From NCBI GenBank assembly GCA_030731855.1, contig JANQTG010000208.1, positions 1 to 33,402 on the forward strand: 33,402 nucleotides of DNA, in the 5' to 3' direction. The notes beneath the pieces are model-generated. The model had not been told where the DNA came from and made no database searches. It worked only from the letters and a program-made list of their open reading frames with translations. The stretch is from Cellulophaga sp. GTDB taxonomy: Bacteria > Bacteroidota > Bacteroidia > Flavobacteriales > Flavobacteriaceae. The position numbers and the translations under genes were made by a program. Shown one piece after another: positions 17,622-26,873 of this stretch. The number at the start of each line of letters is the position of its first letter. Within the stretch, counting starts at the first letter, position 1.

Positions 17622-19955
17622 ATGAAAATAAAAAAATTGATTAAGACAAAAACATATCGACGAAGTATTGTTATTTTACTACTTGTGATGCTACAATCTT
17701 GTAGTGTAACTAAATTTATTCCTGAAGATGAAACACTTTATACGGGAGCAGATTTAATACTGGTAGAAAATGATAGCATAAAAAATGCTGAAAATATTGA
17801 AAATGAATTAGAAAGTTTACTGAAGCCCGAACCAAATTCAAGCTTTTTAGGCATGCGTTTAGGATTGTATTATCATTATAAAGCACAAAAAGAAAACCCT
17901 GGATTCTTCAACAAATGGTTGAATAAAAAAATAGGTCAAGAGCCCGTTTACCTATCCGATGTAAATCCACAACGCATAGAAACACTACTATTAAACCGAC
18001 TAGATAATAACGGCTTTTTTTACAGTACGGCTAAGGCCGAAGTAAAAACTACTAAAAAGTTTACAAAAATAAGTTATGAAGCTAAGTTAACGGAACCTTA
18101 TGTCTTAGAAACCTTGAAATTAGATTCCATCGCAAACTCTTTGGGGAATGAAATTGTAGAAATATTAAAAAATTCGCCGCTAAAGCCAGGCACGAGGTTC
18201 AACTTGGATTTAATGAAGTTTGAGCGAGAACGCATTGATAATCAGTTAAAGCAAAAAGGATACTATAATTTTAATCCTGATTTTTTAATTTTTGAAGCAG
18301 ATACCAACCGTTACAAACAAAAAAAGTTTGATCTTTTTTTACGCTTAAAAAAAGGGACCCCTAAAAAATCGATTATTCCATACATAATTGACTCCATAAA
18401 TGTTTATCCTAATTACAGCATTGCCAATGATTCCGTAAAAATGGATGAAAATAATACGACGGTTAATGGTATCAATTTTATACAAAAAGAAGTTTTTTTT
18501 AAACCTGAATTGCTAGAAGCCTATATTTTATTAAAAAAAGGACAAAAATACGATGCAGAAACAGCTCGATTAACGAGTAACAGACTTTCTGCTCTTGGAA
18601 ATTACAAATTTGTAAACCTTCGTTTTAATGAACAAGACACCACAGCAGCAGATCTGACAGGGTCACTTTCCGCAGATTTATTTTTATCGCCACTCACCAA
18701 AAGAGCCTTACGCGCAGAACTGCAAGCGGTCACAAAATCGAACGGATTTGCAGGGCCTGGCATAGAACTAAGTTATACCAATAGAAATGTATTTAAGGGT
18801 GCAGAACGTATAAGCGTTACTGCCAATTTTGCCTACGAAACACAAATTGCTAACCGAAATACAGGTTTAAGTAGTACCGCTTTTGGACTAAAAACCGATT
18901 TAATTTTACCGCGATTAATACCCTTTTCTCCCAAAAGATTCAAATATTCCGTGCCGAGTACAAAAATAAGTTTAGGTGCTGATGTGCTTAATAGAAGCCA
19001 ACTTTATACCTTAACTTCTTTCAACACCTCTTTCGGTTATGAGTGGAAAGCAAATAAATATGTTTTTCATGAGCTAAACCCCATTAGTGTAACCTATGTA
19101 AATCTTTCAAACGCAACGCAAGAATTTGATGCTATTTTAGCCGCGAATCCGTTTTTAGCTAATAGTTTTGAGCAGCAGTTTATTGCAGGTTTAAACTATA
19201 CGTTTACCTACAATGAACTTGCAGATAAAAAGAAAAATAATCCTATTTATGTCGCCACATCCTTAGACCTTGCCGGAAACGCGTTGAGTTTAGTAACAGG
19301 AGGAAATAATACTGCCTTTGGTTTAGAATATGCTCAATACGGCAAGGCAGATATTGATTTTAGGTATTATTTTAAAACTGGAGAAGAACAAACTATAATT
19401 TCTAGAATTTATGCAGGATGGGGTATTCCTTTCGGAAACTCGACAACCTTACCGTTTGTGAAACAATTCTTTTCTGGAGGACCCTATAGCGTAAGAGCAT
19501 TTCAAATACGGTCATTAGGCCCCGGAACGTTTAGTTCAGAAAATAGTCCGAATAGCAATACCTTTTTTGATCAATCTGGAAATTTAAAACTTGAAGCAAA
19601 TTTAGAATACCGCTTTCCAATCTGGTCTTATTTTAAAGGAGCATTATTTGCCGATGCCGGAAATATTTGGTTAACCAACGAAGCATCACTTCCCGAAGGG
19701 ACTTCTGCCGAAGCAAGAGCGTTTAATCAAGAATTTACAGATAAAGGGATGTTTGGGCGAGATTGGGCAAAAGAATTGGGTATCGGTGTTGGTTTTGGAT
19801 TACGAGTGGATGTACAGAATTTTGTCATCCGTTTTGATTTAGCATCACCTTTACAAGTACCTTTTTTACCGGAAGGTGAAAGATTACGAACTCCCTTCTT
19901 CGGTGGTGGCAACAACAATTTAGTTTTTAATTTTGCAATTGGATATCCGTTTTAG
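17622..19955 (+). CDS. tamL: TamL, Omp85/BamA-type outer membrane lipoprotein partner of TamB
   Basis: ATG at 17622 is chosen; a GTG two codons earlier (17616) is also possible. The product (777 aa) has a basic start and a lipoprotein signal with the lipobox LQSC, so it is lipidated. Lipidation is the feature that distinguishes TamL of Bacteroidota from proteobacterial TamA. About residues 30-350 contain POTRA-like segments (FIPEDETLYTGADL, SNRLSALGNYKFVNLRF). The C-terminal half is the 16-stranded Omp85 barrel, with the conserved RAF motif (FFSGGPYSVRAFQIRSLGPG) and a terminal aromatic residue (GYPF). It lies 56 nt after tamB, evidently in the same transcript. Together they probably form the TAM-like inner-to-outer-membrane bridge. 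Confidence 0.93.
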   Translation: MKIKKLIKTKTYRRSIVILLLVMLQSCSVTKFIPEDETLYTGADLILVENDSIKNAENIENELESLLKPEPNSSFLGMRLGLYYHYKAQKENPGFFNKWLNKKIGQEPVYLSDVNPQRIETLLLNRLDNNGFFYSTAKAEVKTTKKFTKISYEAKLTEPYVLETLKLDSIANSLGNEIVEILKNSPLKPGTRFNLDLMKFERERIDNQLKQKGYYNFNPDFLIFEADTNRYKQKKFDLFLRLKKGTPKKSIIPYIIDSINVYPNYSIANDSVKMDENNTTVNGINFIQKEVFFKPELLEAYILLKKGQKYDAETARLTSNRLSALGNYKFVNLRFNEQDTTAADLTGSLSADLFLSPLTKRALRAELQAVTKSNGFAGPGIELSYTNRNVFKGAERISVTANFAYETQIANRNTGLSSTAFGLKTDLILPRLIPFSPKRFKYSVPSTKISLGADVLNRSQLYTLTSFNTSFGYEWKANKYVFHELNPISVTYVNLSNATQEFDAILAANPFLANSFEQQFIAGLNYTFTYNELADKKKNNPIYVATSLDLAGNALSLVTGGNNTAFGLEYAQYGKADIDFRYYFKTGEEQTIISRIYAGWGIPFGNSTTLPFVKQFFSGGPYSVRAFQIRSLGPGTFSSENSPNSNTFFDQSGNLKLEANLEYRFPIWSYFKGALFADAGNIWLTNEASLPEGTSAEARAFNQEFTDKGMFGRDWAKELGIGVGFGLRVDVQNFVIRFDLASPLQVPFLPEGERLRTPFFGGGNNNLVFNFAIGYPF

Positions 19956-20206
19956 GTGTTGGGGGAAAACGTTTCGAGTTTCTGGTTTCAAGTTTTTTTG
20001 TACTTAGCGCAAATCATTGACCCAAGCCGAAAAAAGGGCGTAGTGAGAACTTAAGCCTTTAGATGAAGTAACCAAAACCAATCATTCTTCCATAGCGACT
20101 ATTTCTAATGTAAGATAAAAAATTCGTTTTTAAATTCGTAAATCAAATCGATGACAAAATTTTTATATCTTTTGAGAGTCTAAAATTAAAGCTATTGAAA
20201 GAATAA

Positions 20207-20214
20207 TATCTTTG
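20207..20214 (+). promoter_or_regulatory. Promoter -7 element (TATCTTTG) of the lactonase gene
   Basis: This is a perfect TAnnTTTG match 25 nt before the ATG at 20240. Together with the 284-nt gap after tamL it indicates an independent transcription unit. The gap (19956-20206) otherwise shows no ORF or strong hairpin; it begins with a TTCGAGTTTCTGGTTTCAAG stretch that resembles the degenerate repeat at 23443-23535. Confidence 0.6.
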
Positions 20215-20239
20215 TGTACCACCAAACAGATAAAATTTG

Positions 20240-21376
20240 ATGAAAAACGTACTAAAAATCTTATGCATTACCCTAATAATCACTATTTCGGGATGTAAAT
20301 CTCAAAAAACAAGAACCTTGCTGTTTGTTGGAAGTTATACCGAAGGAGTACCAAATGAAGGTATTTTTGTTTATAATTTTAATACCGACTCAGGAGAACT
20401 TCAATTAGCTTACACTGAAAATAATATTGTTAATCCTTCTTTTCTTAAGCTATCACCAAATGGCAACTATTTATATTCTGTAACTGAAAGTCAGTTACAA
20501 ACCAATGGAAATGTATCTGCATTTGCGGTAAATGCTAATTCAGGAAAGCTAACTTTTTTAAACAAGCAAGATGCTGGCGGTAGAAATCCTGTTCATTTGG
20601 CCATGCATGCTTCTGGGAAATTTTTAGTAAATGCGAATTATACTGATCCCAGTATTTCTGTATTTCCGATTGCTATTGATGGATCTTTAAGCCCATACAG
20701 CCAAATACTTACATTTAAAGATAGTAGTATTGTAAAAGGCCGACAAGATGAAGCGCATATTCATTCGACCAACTTTTCACCCGATGGGAACTATTTATTT
20801 GCACAAGATTTAGGAGCTGATAAAATAAGAGGCTTTTCTACTCATGAAAATACCACAGATTTTTTAAAAATGGTTGTTGATTTAAAAATGAAACCTGGAA
20901 GTGGCCCCAGACATTTTACCTTTCATCCTAATGGAAAATATGGGTATAGTGTTGCAGAATTGAGTGGAAAAATTACAGCATACGCATACAACGAAGGTCA
21001 ATTAAAGTTTATAGCCGATTACCTTTCTTACAGTAAAATACAAGATATTTATAGAACTGCGGATGTTCATATATCTCCAGATGGTACTTATTTATATGCT
21101 TCCAACCGTGGTCCTGAAGAAGATAGCATCAGCATTTTCTCGATCAATACGTTAAACGGAGAACTTAGTCTGGTTGCACATGAGCCCACGTATGGTGAGC
21201 ATCCTAGAAATTTTACGCTCGACCCTACTGGAAATTTTTTATTGGTTGCGAACCAATTTAGTGGCAATATTGTTGTTTTTAAGCGTGATGTAAATACTGG
21301 AAAACTCACTAAATTATCGCAAGAACTCAAGATTAAAAATCCATCTAGTTTACAAATGTTTAGTTATAAAAATTAG
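20240..21376 (+). CDS. Exported lactonase-family lipoprotein (6-phosphogluconolactonase-like beta-propeller)
   Basis: This 378-aa protein belongs to the seven-bladed lactonase family (PF10282). ATG at 20240 is used; an adjacent TTG is less likely. The N-terminus has a lipoprotein signal with the lipobox ISGC, so unlike cytosolic 6-phosphogluconolactonases it is exported and membrane-anchored. Blade motifs repeat regularly: LLFVGSYTEG, NPVHLAMHASGKFLVNANY, AHIHSTNFSPDGNYLF, GPRHFTFHPNGKYGYS, DVHISPDGTYLYASNRG and EHPRNFTLDPTGNFLLVANQ. The known role is hydrolysis of sugar lactones, but exported members are little studied. It converges with the Kelch gene (9 nt between stops), so it may serve the neighbouring acid-sugar cluster by opening lactones. 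Confidence 0.9.
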   Translation: MKNVLKILCITLIITISGCKSQKTRTLLFVGSYTEGVPNEGIFVYNFNTDSGELQLAYTENNIVNPSFLKLSPNGNYLYSVTESQLQTNGNVSAFAVNANSGKLTFLNKQDAGGRNPVHLAMHASGKFLVNANYTDPSISVFPIAIDGSLSPYSQILTFKDSSIVKGRQDEAHIHSTNFSPDGNYLFAQDLGADKIRGFSTHENTTDFLKMVVDLKMKPGSGPRHFTFHPNGKYGYSVAELSGKITAYAYNEGQLKFIADYLSYSKIQDIYRTADVHISPDGTYLYASNRGPEEDSISIFSINTLNGELSLVAHEPTYGEHPRNFTLDPTGNFLLVANQFSGNIVVFKRDVNTGKLTKLSQELKIKNPSSLQMFSYKN

Positions 21377-21385
21377 AATTATTAG

Positions 21386-22381
21386 CTAGTCTAATGTTAA
21401 TTTTTCCATAGTAGCTAATTCTGGCTTTCCGCCTCTATTACCACTTCCGGCAACCGTATAAATAGCATTTTTATAACGTATTGCTTGTGTTCCGTGCCTT
21501 CCTCTTTTTAAATAATTTAGTGTTATCCATTGATTTCTTTTTACATCAAAAGCTTCTACATTGTTATGTGCCGTTTCCATAGCAACACTTTCGCCTCCGA
21601 TTACTAGTAGCTGATTTTTATAGAAAATTGTGGAAGTCCCCGCTCTTTCAGTGGGTAAATTATAGGTTTCATCTAATGTGTCCCAAGTAGTTGTTTTGAT
21701 ATCAAATACATCAATTTCTGGTACGGTCAATTCAAAAGTTTGTTTGGTCGCAAACGAAGAATTTCGACCTCCAGCAACATATATTTTTCTATTACCTATA
21801 ACTGCATGAAAATGATCTCTAGCTCTTGGTGCATCGGGTAGTATCGACCAGCTTTTATTTTTAAAATCATATACATCAAGCCAAGGTACATGTCCGCTAT
21901 TGTGCCCGTCAATAATACCACTTACCAAATATACTTTATGAGCGTCAACAACAACTCCACAAGCACCTCTTCTGCGATTTTTAGGTATTTCTGAACCATC
22001 TTCCCAAGTATCTAATTTAGGATCGTAAATAAGCATTTTGCTCAAAGGTTTTTCGTAAGGATATTTGCCTGTCATGGCGCCAATAACATATATTTTTCCT
22101 TGGTAGGTTACCGCCTGAAAATGATGAATTTCAATTGGAGACTCTTTACCTGTTGTCCAACTATTTGTTTTGGTATCGTAAATTGAAATGGGTTTTATAC
22201 CCCTTCCTCCAATAACATAAAATTTATCACCTACGGCAACAAAACCATTTTCGTGCCTAGCAATTACTTCATCGATAGTAGAAACAGTTTGCCACTCGTT
22301 TAGAACTTTTGTATTTTGTGAATAAGCATATTGCAGTATACTTGTTAAAAATATAAATATTAGAGTTTGTTTTTTATTCAT
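21386..22381 (-). CDS. Exported Kelch-repeat beta-propeller protein, possible sugar mutarotase
   Basis: The start is placed at ATG 22381 (MNKKQTLIFIFL), which gives a clean Sec signal peptide cleaved near AYS-Q. An upstream ATG at 22438 would overlap the preceding gene and hide the signal. The 331-aa product has about six Kelch blades with the typical G-G and W spacing: VIGGRGIKPISIYDTKTNSW, KIYVIGAMTG, KIYVAGGRNSSF, QLLVIGGESV and AIYTVAGSGNRGG. Kelch proteins of this length include NanM-type sugar mutarotases and galactose-oxidase-like proteins. No copper-site motif is evident. It follows the Gfo/Idh gene by 19 nt, so a role in processing the same sugar is reasonable. Confidence 0.88.
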   Translation of the reverse strand: MNKKQTLIFIFLTSILQYAYSQNTKVLNEWQTVSTIDEVIARHENGFVAVGDKFYVIGGRGIKPISIYDTKTNSWTTGKESPIEIHHFQAVTYQGKIYVIGAMTGKYPYEKPLSKMLIYDPKLDTWEDGSEIPKNRRRGACGVVVDAHKVYLVSGIIDGHNSGHVPWLDVYDFKNKSWSILPDAPRARDHFHAVIGNRKIYVAGGRNSSFATKQTFELTVPEIDVFDIKTTTWDTLDETYNLPTERAGTSTIFYKNQLLVIGGESVAMETAHNNVEAFDVKRNQWITLNYLKRGRHGTQAIRYKNAIYTVAGSGNRGGKPELATMEKLTLD

Positions 22382-22400
22382 CTTATAAATTATTAGTACG

Positions 22401-23426
22401 CTAAAGTCGCAAAGGAATCTGTTTACTATGCGATTCATAAATCTTTTCTAAAATAGCAATATTTGGTAAGTAATTTTCAATATCGGTTTCAAATGGTTTA
22501 TTGGCTAGTAATTGATGTATAAAATGTTCTTGGGTAAGGAAAACACAATCGCCCGAAAAGTTTATGTTCTGAAAAGTATAAGTATGTTTTTTCTCTTTAT
22601 TACCTAATGCTTGTACGGTAATTGTACCGTCTTCAAATAAACGGATGCTTCCTTTATTGCCATCAATATGTAAGGTTCCAAAGGTTAATCTTGGATTTTT
22701 ACTTGTGCTTTCATTATACCGATTTGCATCAATAACCGCAGTGCCACCTTTAACAAAATCGCACAATACCAAAGCCGCATCTTCGCCTTTTATGTTGTTG
22801 TTAAACCGATTCAATTTAGCGTAAACCTGATGTATTTCGCCATTAAAAGAACGTAAAACATCAATAAAATGTACGCCAGTTTCGTACATTAACAATTGCT
22901 TCATTTCTCGGAAATAAGGTTGACGGTTCATGTACGCATCTTGTTGCCAACCATCACCCATGCGCATTCTCCAATGAATCGAATGCAATTTATCTCCAAT
23001 GGTATTTTGTTCCAATAATTTTTTAATTTCTCTATGCCAAGGTTGAAATCGGAAATTTTCATGCACCATCATTCGCACTCCATATTTTTCGATAGCTATG
23101 GCAATCTCTTGCGCTTCTTTTAAGGATGGTGCTAATGGTTTTTGACAAATAATATGTACTCCTTTTTGAGCCGCTAAAAGACATAATTCTTTATGCGTTT
23201 CAGGCGGTGTAATAATATCAATAAAATCGGGTTGCTCTTGGTCTAACATCAAAGAAACATCATCATAAAAAGTAGCTATTCCTACTTTTGAGGCGGTTTG
23301 CGAAGCTTTTTCTAAATCTGTATCACAAAGTGCTTTAATCTCAACATTCTCTAACCGCTGCCAAGCTTCTAAATGAAACTGACTAAAATAGCCTAAGCCG
23401 ATGCAAACACCTTTGATTTTTTTCAT
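22401..23426 (-). CDS. Gfo/Idh/MocA-family NAD(P)-dependent oxidoreductase
   Basis: This 341-aa cytoplasmic enzyme has an N-terminal Rossmann fold with GLGYFSQFH (residues about 11-19) and an acidic end of strand 2 (ALCDTD). The usual EKP motif appears as CQKPLAP, keeping the catalytic Lys. The C-terminal alpha/beta domain contains ETGVHFIDVLR, where the His is the usual substrate-binding residue. The family oxidises or isomerises sugars and their acids. Substrate cannot be read from sequence; known relatives include inositol, glucose-fructose and D-apiose dehydrogenases. It is separated from the MFS gene by a 134-nt repeat-bearing gap and followed closely by the Kelch gene. Confidence 0.92.
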   Translation of the reverse strand: MKKIKGVCIGLGYFSQFHLEAWQRLENVEIKALCDTDLEKASQTASKVGIATFYDDVSLMLDQEQPDFIDIITPPETHKELCLLAAQKGVHIICQKPLAPSLKEAQEIAIAIEKYGVRMMVHENFRFQPWHREIKKLLEQNTIGDKLHSIHWRMRMGDGWQQDAYMNRQPYFREMKQLLMYETGVHFIDVLRSFNGEIHQVYAKLNRFNNNIKGEDAALVLCDFVKGGTAVIDANRYNESTSKNPRLTFGTLHIDGNKGSIRLFEDGTITVQALGNKEKKHTYTFQNINFSGDCVFLTQEHFIHQLLANKPFETDIENYLPNIAILEKIYESHSKQIPLRL

Positions 23427-23442
23427 TTTTAATTCATTTTTA

Positions 23443-23535
23443 AAGAGTCAAGACGGCTTCACTACAAGAGTCAAGACACTAGACTTTTTTTCTTGATTCA
23501 TGGTTCGTGGTTTTTGGTTCTCGACTCTTGGTTCT
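23443..23535. repeat. Degenerate intergenic repeat with direct and inverted units
   Basis: AAGAGTCAAGAC occurs twice as a direct repeat (23443-23454 and 23466-23477). The right part has several TGGTTC units, and its CTCGACTCTTGG approximates the reverse complement of the left unit. The whole 134-nt gap between MFS and Gfo/Idh genes is this low-complexity element. Similar GTCAAGA/TTGGTTC-type spacers are scattered in flavobacterial genomes. It may form a loose hairpin in the transcript. Confidence 0.55.
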
Positions 23536-23560
23536 TTAAAATCCAACCACTACATCACCA

Positions 23561-24829
23561 TTAATACTCCGAAAAATGCAATTCTGGCTTCATTTTAAAC
23601 CAAAGAAAAATAGCTGTTATATTCAATACTCCACCTATTATAAAAAACAAAGTGGTAGAGCCTGTCCAATCTAAAAGGTACGGAAAAATAAGTGCTGTAA
23701 TAAAAGCGCCTACATTGCCTGCCATATTCATAGTCCCAGAAACGGCACCCGAGTGTTTTTTTCCAATATCCACACAAAACGCCCAAGAAGGTGGCAAGGT
23801 CATATCTGCCCCAAAAATAGCCAGACTTAAATACAAAACAGCACTCAATGCATCATTGGCATAAATACTTCCAAAAAGACCAATGGCAGCCAATAAAAAG
23901 CCTAAAGATGCTGGAAAAATACGTGACTTATTCCATTTTCCCTTCTTGAAAATCAAATCAATTAACCAACCAGCAAACCAGTTGCCAAAAGCACCAAATA
24001 CAAGGGGCAATGCCGTGTAAAAACCAGCCTCTGTGGTAGTTAAACCATACTCATCTTTAATGTACGGAAACAACCAAGTCAAAGCAAAAAAGAAAGTGAA
24101 ATTACTGCAAAAATACTGTCCCATAGCCAACCACATATTCTTTGATTTTAGTAAGATGCCAAAATCTATCTTTTCTTTAGAAACCGCCGAATCTCTTTCT
24201 TGACGGGTACTTAAAATATGCTCTTTTTCGACCTCAGAAATACCCTTATGATCCTCTGGGCTATCGCGAAATAACACATACCACGCAATAGCCCAAAGCA
24301 CGCCAATAGCTCCAAAAATAAAAAAAGTAGCTTCCCAGCCAAAAGCATCTATCAACCAAACAACAAGCGGTAATGCAAAAGCTGCACCCAATCGTGAACC
24401 CGAAAAATTAATTCCGGTAACGATGCCTCGCTCTTTTAGGGGAATCCAACTATAAATAGCTCTACTCATGCCTGGGAAAGCTCCGGCTTCTCCTGCACCG
24501 AAAAAAAAACGTACGATTAATAACGAAATAAAATTAAATGCTAGTCCGGTTAATGCCGTAAAAGCAGACCAAATAGTTACAATGGCTGCCAATATTTTTC
24601 GTGGTCCAAACCTATCTGCTAAAATACCCGCAGGCGTTTGAAAAAGTGCATATCCTAAAGAAAAAGCAGCTAGTACCCAGCCCATTTGTTTATCACTAAT
24701 ATTTAAAGCTTCAGAAATTGGATCTTTAGCTACAGAAATACAAATACGATCTACGTATAACAATAAGGCCAGTAAAAATGTACCAAACACCATAAAATAG
24801 CGTCTTGGAAAATAGGATTCTTGTTTCAT
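23561..24829 (-). CDS. MFS transporter, anion:cation symporter (ACS) type, for acid sugars
   Basis: This 422-aa protein has twelve hydrophobic segments and the major-facilitator layout. The sequence GWVLAAFSLGYALFQTPAGILADRFGPRK joins TM2 and the loop 2-3 signature (D-R-F-G-x-R-K), and is characteristic of the ACS family that transports hexuronates, galactonate, glucarate and related organic anions. TM4 with FFGAGEAGAFPGMSRAIYSW also matches that family. It overlaps the kinase gene by 4 nt (ATGA), indicating translational coupling. In context it should import the acid sugar consumed by the kinase, dehydrogenase and cyclase-family genes upstream. The exact substrate is not determined. Confidence 0.92.
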   Translation of the reverse strand: MKQESYFPRRYFMVFGTFLLALLLYVDRICISVAKDPISEALNISDKQMGWVLAAFSLGYALFQTPAGILADRFGPRKILAAIVTIWSAFTALTGLAFNFISLLIVRFFFGAGEAGAFPGMSRAIYSWIPLKERGIVTGINFSGSRLGAAFALPLVVWLIDAFGWEATFFIFGAIGVLWAIAWYVLFRDSPEDHKGISEVEKEHILSTRQERDSAVSKEKIDFGILLKSKNMWLAMGQYFCSNFTFFFALTWLFPYIKDEYGLTTTEAGFYTALPLVFGAFGNWFAGWLIDLIFKKGKWNKSRIFPASLGFLLAAIGLFGSIYANDALSAVLYLSLAIFGADMTLPPSWAFCVDIGKKHSGAVSGTMNMAGNVGAFITALIFPYLLDWTGSTTLFFIIGGVLNITAIFLWFKMKPELHFSEY

Positions 24830-26211
24830 GATAATCGGTTTATAAGTTGGTATAAGGCGCTTTCGTCACCTACATTTCCAGGGAAAACAATATAAGGAAT
24901 GCCTGGAAATTTAGACTGTGCGTCTAATTCCCAAACGGGTACGCCTGCTAATGCTTGCCCTAAAACTAGTGCTTTTTTAGTACCTAAGGCCTTTACGACA
25001 ATATCGCTACTGGTAATGCCGCCTTTAGCTAAAATATAAGTTGGTGGTGTGCTTAATGCTTTTACGGTAGCGGTTAAGGTTTGCGAAACTTTATTTACAA
25101 TCCTTAAATTTTCTTCCTTTGAAGTTCCTGTTTGTACTTCTCGACTCGTGTAAAAAACTACAGTTTCATTATTTTTAATTGATGCATCTATTGTACTTGC
25201 TAATGAATTTACGAGTTGTGTATTTTGTGCATCAAATAATAAATCAGCAACTTTAAGTTCTAAAAAAGTTGCCTTAAAATGTTCTTTTAAATAGGTTAAT
25301 TGTGCTGTAGTTTTTGGTACATAAGAGCCTATCACTATTAAAGCCCCTGTGTTTTTTTGATTTTTTAGAATGATGTCTTTTTCAAGGACTGCTTTTGGCG
25401 AAATACCCGTAATGGCATTCACAAAAGAGGCTGCCGTTCGGTATATGTAGGATTCGCCAGATTGTAAAGCTGCTAAGGCGAAAGCTTCTAAATCGGCATT
25501 AGAAACCGCATTTACAATAATATGTTTTTGTTTGTTTTCTTTGAGTAAAAGACTTAAATTTTTAGAATCTGTATTACGCAATCGCTCTAAACTAATACTT
25601 AAAATATCGTCTGGTTGGATTGTATGATTTCTTTTTTCAGAAATATAGGCTTTTAAGTTTGATGAACTATAGCCAAAAGTACCGTCTTTAGCGAAAGGTG
25701 TTTCGGATGCTGGAATATATTTTTCCCCTTCTTTTACATAATGAATATCTGCTACCGTATATCTTCCTCCTTCAAAAAAAGCAGGAATAAAAACTTGAAT
25801 AGCTTGTGGTGTTCCTAAGCCATTTGCGAGTGCATCAACTTCTGCGGGATAATGTCCCCTTAGCGTAGAATCACTCCTACTAATAACTACTATTTTTTTT
25901 TGGTGCTTTTTGGCAATATTTTGAAGTCGCTCGCCAATCAAAATTGCTAGGTCAACAGCCACATCTTCTTGTAAACTTCGGGAATTCGTTAAAATAAAAA
26001 AAACAGGACTTTTTTCGACTTCTTCTTCTAAAACTTCCACAGACCATTCGGTCACCACTGGAACATCATAAACGGTTTGTGTGCCTGTTGGATCGTCATC
26101 TAAAATGACAATACACATAGAGTTTTCAACTAAATAGGCGCATATTTCAGTGTTATACCCTTTTAATTGCTTTCCTTCGTTTATGTATTGTTCTATTTCA
26201 GTTGTGGTCAT
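24826..26211 (-). CDS. Four-carbon acid sugar kinase family protein (DUF1537/OtnK-like)
   Basis: This 461-aa kinase has both halves of the family. The N-terminal substrate domain carries ILDDDPTGTQTV (about 36-47), and the C-terminal nucleotide-binding domain has AKGGITSSDIVVKALG and FPGNVGDESAL. Characterised members phosphorylate four-carbon acid sugars (threonate, erythronate) and 3-oxo-isoapionate, using ATP, and feed decarboxylating steps. It overlaps the MFS gene by 4 nt and shares a single base with the cyclase-family gene, so the three are tightly coupled. The dehydrogenase two genes upstream could do the following oxidative decarboxylation. The true substrate is unknown. Length and motifs are complete. 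Confidence 0.92.
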   Translation of the reverse strand: MTTTEIEQYINEGKQLKGYNTEICAYLVENSMCIVILDDDPTGTQTVYDVPVVTEWSVEVLEEEVEKSPVFFILTNSRSLQEDVAVDLAILIGERLQNIAKKHQKKIVVISRSDSTLRGHYPAEVDALANGLGTPQAIQVFIPAFFEGGRYTVADIHYVKEGEKYIPASETPFAKDGTFGYSSSNLKAYISEKRNHTIQPDDILSISLERLRNTDSKNLSLLLKENKQKHIIVNAVSNADLEAFALAALQSGESYIYRTAASFVNAITGISPKAVLEKDIILKNQKNTGALIVIGSYVPKTTAQLTYLKEHFKATFLELKVADLLFDAQNTQLVNSLASTIDASIKNNETVVFYTSREVQTGTSKEENLRIVNKVSQTLTATVKALSTPPTYILAKGGITSSDIVVKALGTKKALVLGQALAGVPVWELDAQSKFPGIPYIVFPGNVGDESALYQLINRLS

Positions 26212-26870
26212 TATTCTGTAATTTCTTCAAGAACTATCACTCGCGCTGGTGCGCCATCGCCATTTTTTATCTTTAAAGGCATCGCAATAAGTGTTACTTT
26301 TTCGGCCGTAATTTGATCTAAATTCACTAAACCTTCTACAATAACAATATCGTTTTGCATTAAAATAGTATGTATTTCTGTTACTTCTGGTAAATTATTT
26401 ACATCGGCAACCGAAGGTGGTTCAACCCCTAAAATATTGACACCTTTTTCACCCATCCAATGCGCTAAATCAGCACTAATTCTAGGGAGATCATTTCGGT
26501 AGACGTCCGTACCAAACGTTTTACTCCAATCTGTTCTTAATAAAATACTATCGCCTTGTTTAAATTTATGTTCAATGCCTGCTAAATGCAATGGTTCAAT
26601 AAGTGCTTTTGCAGGAAGATGTGAAAGATTAACAAGCCAAGCTTCTGAAATAAAACGCTCTGCGGAGATTTCATCTATAGTTTGTTCGGCAACTTCAAAA
26701 TGAAAAGGTGCATCCATGTGCGTCCCAATGTGAGAATACAAATGAAGTGTGGTCGCATTCCAACCGTCATTAGCTACAGTTTTTGCAATATCAATTTGTA
26801 CCCCGTTCATTCCATTTTCTAATGAACGGGTTACATCGATCGTTTTTTTTCCTTTGGCCGAAAACATCAA
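26211..26870 (-). CDS. Cyclase-family metal-dependent hydrolase (kynurenine formamidase-like fold)
   Basis: This 219-aa protein belongs to PF04199. The metal-binding motif HIGTHMDAPFHF is complete: His47, His51, Asp53 and His57. The family includes kynurenine formamidase, isatin hydrolase and antibiotic-biosynthesis cyclases, all divalent-metal enzymes that open amide or lactam-type bonds or catalyse dehydrations. Kynurenine breakdown is not suggested here: neighbours are an acid-sugar kinase and a decarboxylating dehydrogenase. A lactonase or dehydratase step on a sugar acid is more plausible (inference). It has no signal peptide. The gene sits 3 nt after the dehydrogenase and touches the kinase gene by one base. 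Confidence 0.9.
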   Translation of the reverse strand: MMFSAKGKKTIDVTRSLENGMNGVQIDIAKTVANDGWNATTLHLYSHIGTHMDAPFHFEVAEQTIDEISAERFISEAWLVNLSHLPAKALIEPLHLAGIEHKFKQGDSILLRTDWSKTFGTDVYRNDLPRISADLAHWMGEKGVNILGVEPPSVADVNNLPEVTEIHTILMQNDIVIVEGLVNLDQITAEKVTLIAMPLKIKNGDGAPARVIVLEEITE

Positions 26871-26873
26871 TAA

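Noticed and set aside
22382-22438. Longer Kelch start at 22438
   Set aside because: It overlaps the Gfo/Idh gene and places the signal peptide internally; ATG at 22381 gives a normal signal.
26211-26870. Kynurenine formamidase in tryptophan breakdown
   Set aside because: The fold and motif match, but no kynurenine-pathway genes are nearby and the context is sugar-acid catabolism.
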